From NCBI GenBank assembly GCA_024636955.1, contig JAGXGB010000081.1:39263-103262 (forward strand): a DNA stretch of 64,000 nucleotides, read 5' to 3'. This DNA comes from Bacteroidales bacterium. Lineage in GTDB: Bacteria; Bacteroidota; Bacteroidia; Bacteroidales; Lentimicrobiaceae. The notes below the pieces were generated by a model, which saw nothing but the letters and a program-made list of their open reading frames with translations, did not search any database and was not told the DNA's origin. Below, piece after piece: positions 28,156 through 36,414 of the stretch. The position numbers and the translations under genes are program-made. How positions within the stretch are numbered: position 1 is the first letter of the stretch; every line of letters starts with the position of its first letter.

Positions 28156-29124
28156 ATGAAAAGCATTCCAGCACATTTTAAGATCTTCTTTACTACCAGG
28201 CTGCTGGTATTTGCAATCTTGATACTGCCTTTAGTTTCTATAGGGCAGCAGGAGCCTCAATTCACTTTAAACCAGTTTAATCATTTAACTGTAAATCCCG
28301 GTTATGCTGGTTTACGTGAAGCCATTTGCATTACGGGTATTGTTAGGCAACAATGGATAGGAATGAACGATGAAGATGGTAACCATGTTGCTCCTGAAAC
28401 CTTCGTTATTAACGCTGATGCTCCTATAAGACTATTACACGGAGGGATATCAGCTGTGGTTATGCAGGACAAAATTGGGTATTTTAAGGACGTTTATGTA
28501 AAAATAGGATATTCATACAACAAGTCGCTTACAAGCGGCGAACTTGGCATTGGCTTTAATGTTGGATTTCTGAATAAGTCTTTAGATTTTAGTAAACTCA
28601 AACCGGTAGAAACTGATCCTCTGTTAAGCGGTGCTCAGGAAAGTACCATGTTTACCGATGTAAGCTTCGGCATATTTTATTTGCAACCCGCAGGATTATA
28701 CTTTGGTTTGTCCTCAACACAAATATTAGAAGGAGCAAGAGAATTAGGTAAAGGCGCATATGAGTATGATTTAACCCGTCATTATTATGGTACTGTTGGT
28801 TATCAGCTTTCATTTATCAGAAACCCTGCTTATGTTTTTACTCCAAGCTTATTCGTAAAATATGATGGTAATACAATCCAGGCTGATATAAATGGCATGA
28901 TTGAATACAACCGAAAAATATGGGGAGGTCTCAGTTATCGTTTCCAGGAAACTGCTGCGGCTATGATAGGACTGTATATCAAAGACTTAAGTATTGGCTA
29001 TGCTTATGACATACCGCTTTCTCAGATCGGAGGATCAGGTAGTCATGAAGTAATGTTAAGGTATTGTTTCCAGTTAGAACTCGAAAAAAGCAAAAAAAGT
29101 TTCCGTAATACACGATTCTTGTAA
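28156..29124 (+). CDS. porP: PorP/SprF-family T9SS outer-membrane protein
   Basis: The 322-residue product has a signal peptide ending near SIG-QQEPQ and the family opening QFTLNQFNHLTVNPGYAGLREAICITGIVRQQWIGMN. The rest is beta-barrel-like, ending with strands such as SHEVMLRYCFQLELEK. PorP/SprF proteins sit in the outer membrane beside the GldK/N ring and guide certain cargo to the surface. It lies 114 bp upstream of gldK, the usual position. PorP/SprF paralogues are numerous in this phylum, so the specific cargo is unknown. Confidence 0.9.
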   Translation: MKSIPAHFKIFFTTRLLVFAILILPLVSIGQQEPQFTLNQFNHLTVNPGYAGLREAICITGIVRQQWIGMNDEDGNHVAPETFVINADAPIRLLHGGISAVVMQDKIGYFKDVYVKIGYSYNKSLTSGELGIGFNVGFLNKSLDFSKLKPVETDPLLSGAQESTMFTDVSFGIFYLQPAGLYFGLSSTQILEGARELGKGAYEYDLTRHYYGTVGYQLSFIRNPAYVFTPSLFVKYDGNTIQADINGMIEYNRKIWGGLSYRFQETAAAMIGLYIKDLSIGYAYDIPLSQIGGSGSHEVMLRYCFQLELEKSKKSFRNTRFL

Positions 29125-29131
29125 AAGAAAA

Positions 29132-29162
29132 CTTGTTTAGAGATATTATATTGCTATTTTTG
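29132..29162 (+). promoter_or_regulatory. Candidate promoter for the gldKLMN operon
   Basis: CTTG at 29132-29135 and TATTTTTG at 29155-29162 are exactly 19 bp apart, matching TTTG-N19-TAnnTTTG with one mismatch. It lies 76 bp before the gldK start codon and would let the core motor genes be expressed separately from porP. Confidence 0.55.
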
Positions 29163-29238
29163 TCGTTCAAAATGCGGGAAACATCTTATAATAAAGTTTT
29201 AGGAAAACCGTTATTTGCATTAAAATCAGGTAATAAAC

Positions 29239-30594
29239 ATGAAAAAACTCTTTAACTACATCATTGCTGCCCTTATTCTGAGTAGCTGCGGTAACTCAGG
29301 TAATGGCGAACTGGTAGGTGTTCAAAAGCGAGAAAAATTTTATCAGCCCGATCCTTATGGAATGGCATACATTCCAATGGGAAGTTTCACAATGGGCGTT
29401 GGTGATCAGGACGTGCCTTATGCACATATTAATGATCCCCGTACTGTTTCTGTAAGTGCTTTCTACATGGATGAAACAGAAATTACAAACAATGAGTACC
29501 GCCAATTCGTATTTTGGGTAAGAGACTCGATTGCACGTCGCAAATTAGGTGATGTGAAACCGGAGGATTATCTTGTTGAGGAGAACAAGAAAACCGGTGA
29601 AACCTACGATCCACCTTTCCTTAACTGGAAAACCGAAATCAAATGGACTGGAGAGGAAGAGCGTGATGCTCTTGAAGATATGTTCCTGCCTGAACATGAA
29701 AGATATTTTCGCAAAAAGGAAATTGACACGCGTAAATTATTCTATGAGTATTACTGGGTTGATTACCGCGCTGCTTCAGGAAAAGATTTCTCAGCAGGCG
29801 ACCCCGTAAACGCTGGTCTTGCTAACCGTCCGCAAGGTTTGAAAGACAGGTCACTTTATGTTAGAAAAGAGATCATTAATGTATACCCTGATACACTTGC
29901 CTGGATACACGATTATGCATATGCATATAATGATCCAATGACTGAACGTTATTTCTGGCATCCGGCATACGATAATTATCCAGTTGTAGGTGTAAACTGG
30001 AAACAAGCTAAGGCTTTTGGAATCTGGCGTACCGAAATACTTCGCGCCTACCTTAGTGGACGTGGCAACGCTGTAGTGAATGAATTTAGAATGCCAACAG
30101 AAGCTGAATGGGAATGGGCAGCCCGTGGAGGAAACTCGTTTAGTCCATATCCTTGGGGTGGTCCTTACAGTCGTAATGAAAAAGGCTGTTTCCTTGCAAA
30201 CTTTAAACCTCTCAGAGGTAATTATGTAGATGATGGAGGCTTAACACCTGTTATTGTTGCTCACTATCCTGCAAACGATTTTGGACTTTATGATATGGCA
30301 GGAAATGTTGCTGAATGGACTAACGATGCATTTGACGAATCATCATACAATTTCACCTGGGACATGAATCCTGCATACAGTTACAATGCTAAGGATACTG
30401 ATCCACCAGCGTTAAAGAGGAAAGTTGTACGCGGAGGTTCTTGGAAAGATATATCATACTATTTACAGGTCAATTCTCGTACTTATGAGTACCAGGATAC
30501 TGCAAAAAGTTATATCGGCTTCCGTTGTGTACAAAATTTCATGGGTCGTCAGAAAGATGATAACCCTGCACGTGCTTCAAAGATTTATAATTAA
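29239..30594 (+). CDS. gldK: T9SS ring lipoprotein GldK (PorK)
   Basis: The 451-residue protein carries a lipoprotein signal with Cys17 (LILSSCGNSG) and a fold of the formylglycine-generating enzyme (sulfatase-modifying factor) family: IPMGSFTMGVGDQD, MDETEITNNEYRQF, RMPTEAEWEWAARGG, DMAGNVAEWTND and the terminal VRGGSWKD...SYIGFRCVQN. In GldK/PorK this domain is structural: with GldN it forms a large periplasmic ring anchored to the outer membrane that is essential for type IX secretion. It is the first gene of gldKLMN. Confidence 0.95.
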   Translation: MKKLFNYIIAALILSSCGNSGNGELVGVQKREKFYQPDPYGMAYIPMGSFTMGVGDQDVPYAHINDPRTVSVSAFYMDETEITNNEYRQFVFWVRDSIARRKLGDVKPEDYLVEENKKTGETYDPPFLNWKTEIKWTGEEERDALEDMFLPEHERYFRKKEIDTRKLFYEYYWVDYRAASGKDFSAGDPVNAGLANRPQGLKDRSLYVRKEIINVYPDTLAWIHDYAYAYNDPMTERYFWHPAYDNYPVVGVNWKQAKAFGIWRTEILRAYLSGRGNAVVNEFRMPTEAEWEWAARGGNSFSPYPWGGPYSRNEKGCFLANFKPLRGNYVDDGGLTPVIVAHYPANDFGLYDMAGNVAEWTNDAFDESSYNFTWDMNPAYSYNAKDTDPPALKRKVVRGGSWKDISYYLQVNSRTYEYQDTAKSYIGFRCVQNFMGRQKDDNPARASKIYN

Positions 30595-30658
30595 GAATGT
30601 AATACGAATTCACTGAAACCAATTAATAAATTTTTCACTTAAATCAAACAATTAAATC

Positions 30659-31513
30659 ATGGGATTGAACAATTTAGTCAGAGGAAGAGGGTTCAAAAAC
30701 TTCATGGCAAAACTATACGGCTGGGGAGCTGCAGTAGTTATTCTAGGAGCCTTGTTCAAAATTAACCATTATCCGTATGCAAATGAAATGTTGATACTCG
30801 GATTGGGTACTGAAGCTATCATTTTCTTCTTTTCAGCTTTCGAACCACCACACGTGGAGCCTGACTGGAGCCTTGTTTATCCGGAATTGGCTGGCATGTA
30901 TCATGCTGGCCAGAATGGTGGCAAAAGTGGAAAAACTCCAACACAAGAACTTGACAATATGCTTGAGAAAGCTAAGATCGGTCCTGAACTAATACAAAGT
31001 TTAGGTAATGGTTTAAGAACACTCAGCGATAATGCCAGTAAAATGACTGATCTGTCAAATGCTGCTGTTGCAACAAATGATTATACAAGAAATCTGAATA
31101 ACGCTAGTAAATCAGTTAATGACCTTTCAGCTAATGTTGCTAAAGCAGCTGAAACCACTAACCAGTTCACCGGTACTTATCAGCAAACCGCACAGGCTTT
31201 TGCTAAATCAGTTGAGAAACTTGATTTCTCTGGGGTTGATACAAAAGGCTATAGTGACCAGATGCAGAAACTCTCAAATAATCTATCCGCACTCAACGCT
31301 GCTTATGAGCTGCAATTAAAAAGCTCAAGCGCTAATGTAGAAGATTCATCCAAGCTGCATACCACATTAAACCAATACTTGACAAACATAAGTGATTCTG
31401 CACAGGATATTAACCGCTATCGTCAGGAAATGGATAACCTGACTAAAAAGGTTACTGCCTTGAACCAGGTTTATGGCAATATGCTTGCTGCCATGAATGT
31501 GAATGTTAAATAA
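30659..31513 (+). CDS. gldL: T9SS/gliding motor inner-membrane protein GldL (PorL)
   Basis: The 284-residue protein has two N-terminal membrane helices (LYGWGAAVVILGALFKI and MLILGLGTEAIIFFFSAF) followed by the conserved FEPPHVEPDWSLVYPELAG and a long cytoplasmic helical tail. Five GldL subunits surround two GldM helices to form a proton-driven motor. Glu52 in the second helix is the counterpart I would pick for the buried glutamate essential for proton use. It follows gldK by 64 bp and precedes gldM by 44 bp. Confidence 0.95.
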   Translation: MGLNNLVRGRGFKNFMAKLYGWGAAVVILGALFKINHYPYANEMLILGLGTEAIIFFFSAFEPPHVEPDWSLVYPELAGMYHAGQNGGKSGKTPTQELDNMLEKAKIGPELIQSLGNGLRTLSDNASKMTDLSNAAVATNDYTRNLNNASKSVNDLSANVAKAAETTNQFTGTYQQTAQAFAKSVEKLDFSGVDTKGYSDQMQKLSNNLSALNAAYELQLKSSSANVEDSSKLHTTLNQYLTNISDSAQDINRYRQEMDNLTKKVTALNQVYGNMLAAMNVNVK

Positions 31514-31557
31514 GCGGGCTTGTCACTAATTGTTAATTAAATAAGTAAAGGAAAATT

Positions 31558-33117
31558 ATGGCTGGATACAAGGAGACACCGCGGCAAAAGATGATCGCGA
31601 TGATGTACCTGGTGTTGACTGCGCTACTTGCTTTAAATGTGTCGGTTGAAATTATCAATGCTTTTGTTGTTGTTAACCAAAGTATTGAGGGAACTAATAG
31701 CAACCTGGAGTCGAAAAATAACGAGACTTATGCAAGATTTCAACAACAAGCTTTGTTGAATGAGGCAAAAGTAGGTCCTTACTGGGAAAAAGCTCAAGAA
31801 GTAAGAAAGACAGCTGACGAAATGGTGAAGTATATTGAAAGCATAAAATGGGAAGCCATTTCACGCTCAGAAGGTATCACTGTTGACCAGGCTAGAATAA
31901 CCCCTCTCAGGGATATTAATACAAAAGATAAATACGACGTAACTACCAACTATTTTATTGGAAATTCTCAGGATGGGTCAAAAGGAAAATCCAGTGAGCT
32001 TAAGGATAAGATAGAACAGTTTAAGACAGAAATTTTAGGCGGACTTGAACCAGAGGCACGCCAGGACATAAAAATTGGTATGGATACTAAAGGCCCTTTT
32101 CAGGATGCAAGCGGTGCTAAACAGAACTGGGAGATGCATAATTTCTATCATACCATCCTGGCTGCTAATGTTACATTCCTGAATAAACTTATTGCTGACG
32201 TGCGAAATGTAGAAAGTGATGTTGTTTCAAAACTTTTCAGTTCAATTTCTGCGGAAGACTTTAAGTTTGACCAGGTGGAAGCAAGGGTTATACCAAGTTC
32301 AAAAATGGTATTCACTGGTGATAACTATGAGGCTGAAATCCTCGTAGCTGCTATCGATACTAAACAGAATCCCGAAGTAGTAATTGGAGGCAGGTCTATA
32401 CCCGCTGAAAACGGTATCGCTAAATATTCTGTTAGTGCAGGTGCTACCGGGCTGCAAACTTATGAAGGTAAAATCAGGGTTGTTGGTCCATCAGGAGAAA
32501 CTAAAGAATATCCTTTCAAAGAGGAATATTATGTGATGACACCTTCGCTCAGTGTTGCACCTACTAAAATGAATGTATTCTATGCAAATGTTGACAATCC
32601 TGTAACTATTTCTGCTTCAGGCATTCCTGAAACACAAATCGCAGCGTCAATTACCGCTGGAACCATTAGAAAAGAAGGAAAAGGGTGGGTTGTTAAAGTG
32701 CCATCAGGTGTAGGAAAAGTTTTCGTGAATGTTAACCATAATGATGGTAGTGCAAGCCGTAACATGGGAAAAGCAGAATTCCGGGTAAAAAGAGTACCTA
32801 GTCCAACAGCTTATATTGCTAATACTGATGGAGGTCCTGTTGCCAAGAATATGCTACTTGCGTCAAGAGCTATTATCCCTAAAATGCCAGAAGATTTTGA
32901 CTTTGATCTTAATTTTGAGATCACATCGTTTACCTTCGTAGGTGTTAGAGGTGGTGATATCTTTGAGAAAAACGCTAACAATAACCGATTAACCCCTGAA
33001 ATGACCACCTTTATTGAGAACAGTAAAAAAGGTCAGAGAATTTGGTTGGAAAACATTATGGCTAAAGGTCCTGATGGAAACAGAAAACTCGGTACAATAG
33101 GTATTATAGTTCAGTAA
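31558..33117 (+). CDS. gldM: T9SS/gliding motor shaft protein GldM (PorM)
   Basis: The 519-residue protein opens with MAGYKETPRQKMIAMMYLV, one membrane helix at about 12-32 and a long periplasmic part made of four domains (helical bundle, then beta domains) that reaches the GldKN ring. Arg9 just before the helix is at the position reported as mechanistically important in GldM of Flavobacterium, pairing with the GldL glutamate. Length and domain order are normal. A very stable hairpin lies in the 118-bp gap before gldN. Confidence 0.95.
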   Translation: MAGYKETPRQKMIAMMYLVLTALLALNVSVEIINAFVVVNQSIEGTNSNLESKNNETYARFQQQALLNEAKVGPYWEKAQEVRKTADEMVKYIESIKWEAISRSEGITVDQARITPLRDINTKDKYDVTTNYFIGNSQDGSKGKSSELKDKIEQFKTEILGGLEPEARQDIKIGMDTKGPFQDASGAKQNWEMHNFYHTILAANVTFLNKLIADVRNVESDVVSKLFSSISAEDFKFDQVEARVIPSSKMVFTGDNYEAEILVAAIDTKQNPEVVIGGRSIPAENGIAKYSVSAGATGLQTYEGKIRVVGPSGETKEYPFKEEYYVMTPSLSVAPTKMNVFYANVDNPVTISASGIPETQIAASITAGTIRKEGKGWVVKVPSGVGKVFVNVNHNDGSASRNMGKAEFRVKRVPSPTAYIANTDGGPVAKNMLLASRAIIPKMPEDFDFDLNFEITSFTFVGVRGGDIFEKNANNNRLTPEMTTFIENSKKGQRIWLENIMAKGPDGNRKLGTIGIIVQ

Positions 33118-33145
33118 TTGCAATAAAGAATTGAATAAACCGTTC

Positions 33146-33177
33146 CTTTTAATCCTGCAGGAATGCAGGATTAAAAG
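33146..33177 (+). other. Perfect 14-bp hairpin between gldM and gldN
   Basis: Arms 33146-33159 (CTTTTAATCCTGCA) and 33164-33177 (TGCAGGATTAAAAG) are exact reverse complements around a GGAA loop. No U-tract follows on the plus strand, so it is not a classical terminator. It may be an mRNA-processing or stability element, or a partial attenuator. Confidence 0.7.
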
Positions 33178-33235
33178 AAATGGATAGATAATAAATATCG
33201 ATCCTGATAAAGGTTGTAAATTAATAAATTGACGG

Positions 33236-34093
33236 ATGAAAAAAGTATTTGGTATTCTCGCTATTGTTCTACTCGTGGCTGGCTTTGCTAATGACAGCTC
33301 AGCTCAGGTTCTTGATAGTCCACCACGTGATGGCATATATGACAAAAAAACAACTATTGAAAAGAAGCCAATCACATATCCATGGGTACGTGAAGCTGAC
33401 GTTGTTTGGAGTAAACGGATCTGGCGTGTAATTGATCTTCGCGAGAAGATGAATCAGGCGTTTTACTATCCTGAAACACCTCACAATGAGCTAAGAAGCC
33501 TTATGCAGGTTCTTATGGATGCCTTGAAAGAAGGATCTATTACTGCTTATGATGCTACTAATCCGTCAGATGAGTTTATTGTTCCACTGACATACCAGGA
33601 GATTATGAATCGTCTCGAAAGAACCGATTCTGTTCCTATGCAGAGGCCGTATCCACCATACGATTGGTATGATACAATTATTTCGGTTAAATTCAACCCA
33701 ACTGACGTAAAACGTTTCAGGATTAAGGAAGATTGGTTCTTCGACAAGCAAAGATCAGTTATGGAAGTTCGTGTATTGGGTATTTGCCCTGTGCGTGATA
33801 ACTATGACGAAAAAGGTCTCTTTAGAGCTTATGATCCTTTATTCTGGATTCATTTTCCGGAAGCAAGGCCTGTTTTTGCAAAAGCCGAAGTTTTTAATAG
33901 ATACAATAGTGCAGCACGTAAAACGTATGATGATATCTTCTGGAAAAGGATGTTTAGCAGTTATATCTATAAAGAGGATAATGTATATGACCGTAGGATT
34001 TCTGACTATGCAACAGGTGTAGATGCATTAATGGAAGCCGAACGCGTTAAGACAGAACTCTTCAACTTTGAGCAAAACCTCTGGGAGTTCTAG
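33236..34093 (+). CDS. gldN: T9SS ring protein GldN (PorN)
   Basis: A 285-residue periplasmic protein with a signal peptide ending at SSA-Q (about residue 24). Blocks such as DREKMNQAFYYP-type (LREKMNQAFYYPETP), LTYQEIMNRLERTD, FRIKEDWFFDKQRSVMEVRVLGICPV and DDIFWKRMFSSYIYKEDNVYDRRI identify GldN/PorN. It binds GldK to build the periplasmic ring and contacts GldM. It is the last gene of the operon and is followed by a strong terminator. Confidence 0.95.
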   Translation: MKKVFGILAIVLLVAGFANDSSAQVLDSPPRDGIYDKKTTIEKKPITYPWVREADVVWSKRIWRVIDLREKMNQAFYYPETPHNELRSLMQVLMDALKEGSITAYDATNPSDEFIVPLTYQEIMNRLERTDSVPMQRPYPPYDWYDTIISVKFNPTDVKRFRIKEDWFFDKQRSVMEVRVLGICPVRDNYDEKGLFRAYDPLFWIHFPEARPVFAKAEVFNRYNSAARKTYDDIFWKRMFSSYIYKEDNVYDRRISDYATGVDALMEAERVKTELFNFEQNLWEF

Positions 34094-34110
34094 TTGATGT
34101 AAAGATGAAA

Positions 34111-34151
34111 ATAATAATAAAGCCCGGCAATTTACCGGGCTTTATTATTAT
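34111..34151. terminator. Bidirectional terminator after gldN
   Basis: Arms 34111-34127 and 34135-34151 form a perfect 17-bp stem with a GC-rich tip (AGCCCGG / CCGGGCT) and a 7-base loop, A/T-rich at the base. It closes the gldKLMN operon and also faces the convergent S9 peptidase gene. Confidence 0.9.
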
Positions 34152-34265
34152 ACAAAGTCATTTATGTGTTATTTGATCAATGAATGATTGTACTAATTAA
34201 CTGTAGTTGTAATAACTTTAAGCACCTAGCATTTTGGTAAATGATGTAAATAATATTTTAGGTTT

Positions 34266-36293
34266 TTAATTATCAGGTTCAGCGAGTTTAACTTCTTGCA
34301 CAACCATTGTAATTTCTTCAAGTCTTTGTTTAACCTCCGGAGTCATTGATTCCTGATATCGACCATCAAGATGCTTTGCAAGAAACTTCTCTGTTGCTGC
34401 CAGCATTGCCATGTTGTTTACAGGTCGGGCAAAGCCATGTCCTTCATCAGGTGCAACAATATATTCTACAGCAGCACCACGTTCGCGTAGAGCAACAACA
34501 ATCTGGTCTGATTCATGAATATTTACCCGCGGATCATTAGCCCCCTGTACAACCAGTAGTGGCACTTTTATCTTGTGGGCTGAATTTAAAGGCGATTGCC
34601 GTTCTAATTGTGCTTTACCTTCAACAGTTGAAGGATCTCCCATTCTTTGATGGAATACTATTCTTATTGACTCCCAGTAGGGTGGAATGGAGTTTAAGAG
34701 CGTAATCAGGTTTGAAGGTCCAACAATAGAAACACCACAAGCATAAAGATCAGGGGTGAATGCCAATCCTGCCAGTGTGGCATACCCTCCATATGAACCA
34801 CCCATAATTCCTATCTTCTTTGGATCAGCTACTCCATTTTCAATTAAATGTTTTACACCCCAGGTAATATCATCCTGCATCTTCTGACCCCATTCATTAT
34901 TACCGGCATTAAGGAACTTTTTACCATAGCCGGTTGATGATCTGAAATTTGGCGATAATACTGCATAACCACGATTTGCAAGGAATTGCACATATGAGTT
35001 ATATCCCCATCCATCCCGAGCCCACGGTCCACCATGTGGCAGTACAACAAGAGGTAAATTCTTAGCTTCAACTCCTTTTGGTACCGTTAGATATGCCGGA
35101 ATTTCCAATCCATCAGATGATTTGTAGGTAATAGCTTTCATGTTTGCCATCTCTTCAACCGGTATTCGTGGCCTCGGTTTGTATTGAAAGGTCAACTTTT
35201 GATTATTCCTGTCATATAAGTATGTTGAACCCGGATCAACATCACTGTATGCACTTACTAACCAGTATTGTTCATCATCGGTAGAATTTGAAAAATAAAT
35301 ATCGCGTTCAGGAATCTGCTTCTTTATGATCTCATAATCCTTCTGATATGATTTGTCCTTCCAGTTATATCTCTCACGTTCATCTTCATAAGTAGTGTAG
35401 ATAATATCTCTGTTAACTTCCGAAATTACAATATTGCCTATATCAACTTTTTTGAAAGGATCTGATTCAACAATTTCTTCTTTAAGCGTTTGAGGATCTA
35501 ATAGAATAAGCTCAAGCAAATCCCTATTGTCACCCTTATTTGTTACAAGGAAAATTTTTGAATTATCCTTATTAAAACCAATCGGGTAAGCAGTTTCAAG
35601 AACTGAAGTAGTGTATATTTTAACGAGGGTATCTTTATCTATCCTTAAAATGTCATTACTCCCGTCAACATTAGCACGTGTAGCCAACCGAAGATTATCA
35701 TCCCAGTCAAAGATATAACCTGTAATCCTTTCTTCTTCTGAATTTTGCCTGATGAGTACTCGTTCACCAGTTGATATTTTTAATTTATATAAATCGTGCC
35801 AGGCTTTATCTCTATCGTTCAATCCAATGAATATTGCGTCAGGATCTGATTTGGGGACAGCATAAATAAATACACGCACACCTTGAAGCTTGGTTAAGTC
35901 GCGATTTTCAGGGATCCTGTCTTTTGAAGCCTCTTTTGGATCAACAGCATAAATATTGAAGTTTTCATCTCCACCCTTATCCTTTGCATACAAAATGTAT
36001 TTTGAATCTTTCGACCAAAAATACTGAGTAATTGGGCGGGTAGTGTCTGCTGTAATTGGCAATGCAGCTTCAAAAGGCTCATTGATCTTTTTAACCCAAA
36101 TGTTTAAAGTGCCTTTGTGTGGCTTAATAAAGGAAATGAATTGCCCATCAGGGGAAAGCCTGCCCATTGCGATTTCCGGATTGTCGAAGAATATTTCTCT
36201 GTCAATCAATGGAGGTAAAGAGCTTTCTTGCGCGTAAAGAACAGAATCCATGCTAAACCACATTGCGAGTAGTGCCATAATTATTTTTTTCAT
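34266..36293 (-). CDS. Exported S9-family (prolyl oligopeptidase-type) serine peptidase
   Basis: The 675-residue protein has a signal peptide (MKKIIMALLAMWFSMDSVLYAQ), an N-terminal beta-propeller of about 380 residues and a C-terminal alpha/beta-hydrolase domain. The catalytic Ser lies in GGSYGGYAT near residue 500, Asp in GANDPRV near 588 and His in DEGHGF near 618, so the triad is complete. Such enzymes act as periplasmic di-/tripeptidyl or acylaminoacyl peptidases; the exact specificity cannot be read. It stands alone, convergent with gldN and divergent from recG. Confidence 0.9.
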   Translation of the reverse strand: MKKIIMALLAMWFSMDSVLYAQESSLPPLIDREIFFDNPEIAMGRLSPDGQFISFIKPHKGTLNIWVKKINEPFEAALPITADTTRPITQYFWSKDSKYILYAKDKGGDENFNIYAVDPKEASKDRIPENRDLTKLQGVRVFIYAVPKSDPDAIFIGLNDRDKAWHDLYKLKISTGERVLIRQNSEEERITGYIFDWDDNLRLATRANVDGSNDILRIDKDTLVKIYTTSVLETAYPIGFNKDNSKIFLVTNKGDNRDLLELILLDPQTLKEEIVESDPFKKVDIGNIVISEVNRDIIYTTYEDERERYNWKDKSYQKDYEIIKKQIPERDIYFSNSTDDEQYWLVSAYSDVDPGSTYLYDRNNQKLTFQYKPRPRIPVEEMANMKAITYKSSDGLEIPAYLTVPKGVEAKNLPLVVLPHGGPWARDGWGYNSYVQFLANRGYAVLSPNFRSSTGYGKKFLNAGNNEWGQKMQDDITWGVKHLIENGVADPKKIGIMGGSYGGYATLAGLAFTPDLYACGVSIVGPSNLITLLNSIPPYWESIRIVFHQRMGDPSTVEGKAQLERQSPLNSAHKIKVPLLVVQGANDPRVNIHESDQIVVALRERGAAVEYIVAPDEGHGFARPVNNMAMLAATEKFLAKHLDGRYQESMTPEVKQRLEEITMVVQEVKLAEPDN

Positions 36294-36370
36294 GATTTAA
36301 ATTTTGATGGTGGATAATACAGTATGATGAATATCTAATTAACATAATTGTATTGAAAAGGTTAAAGAGC

Positions 36371-36401
36371 TTCGTCGCTACTCTTGAGATAATTATCTTT
36401 G
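36371..36401 (+). promoter_or_regulatory. Candidate promoter for recG
   Basis: TTCG at 36371-36374 and TATCTTTG at 36394-36401 are 19 bp apart, fitting TTTG-N19-TAnnTTTG with one mismatch, and lie just before the recG start at 36415. Confidence 0.5.
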
Positions 36402-36414
36402 CTTAATAAAACAG

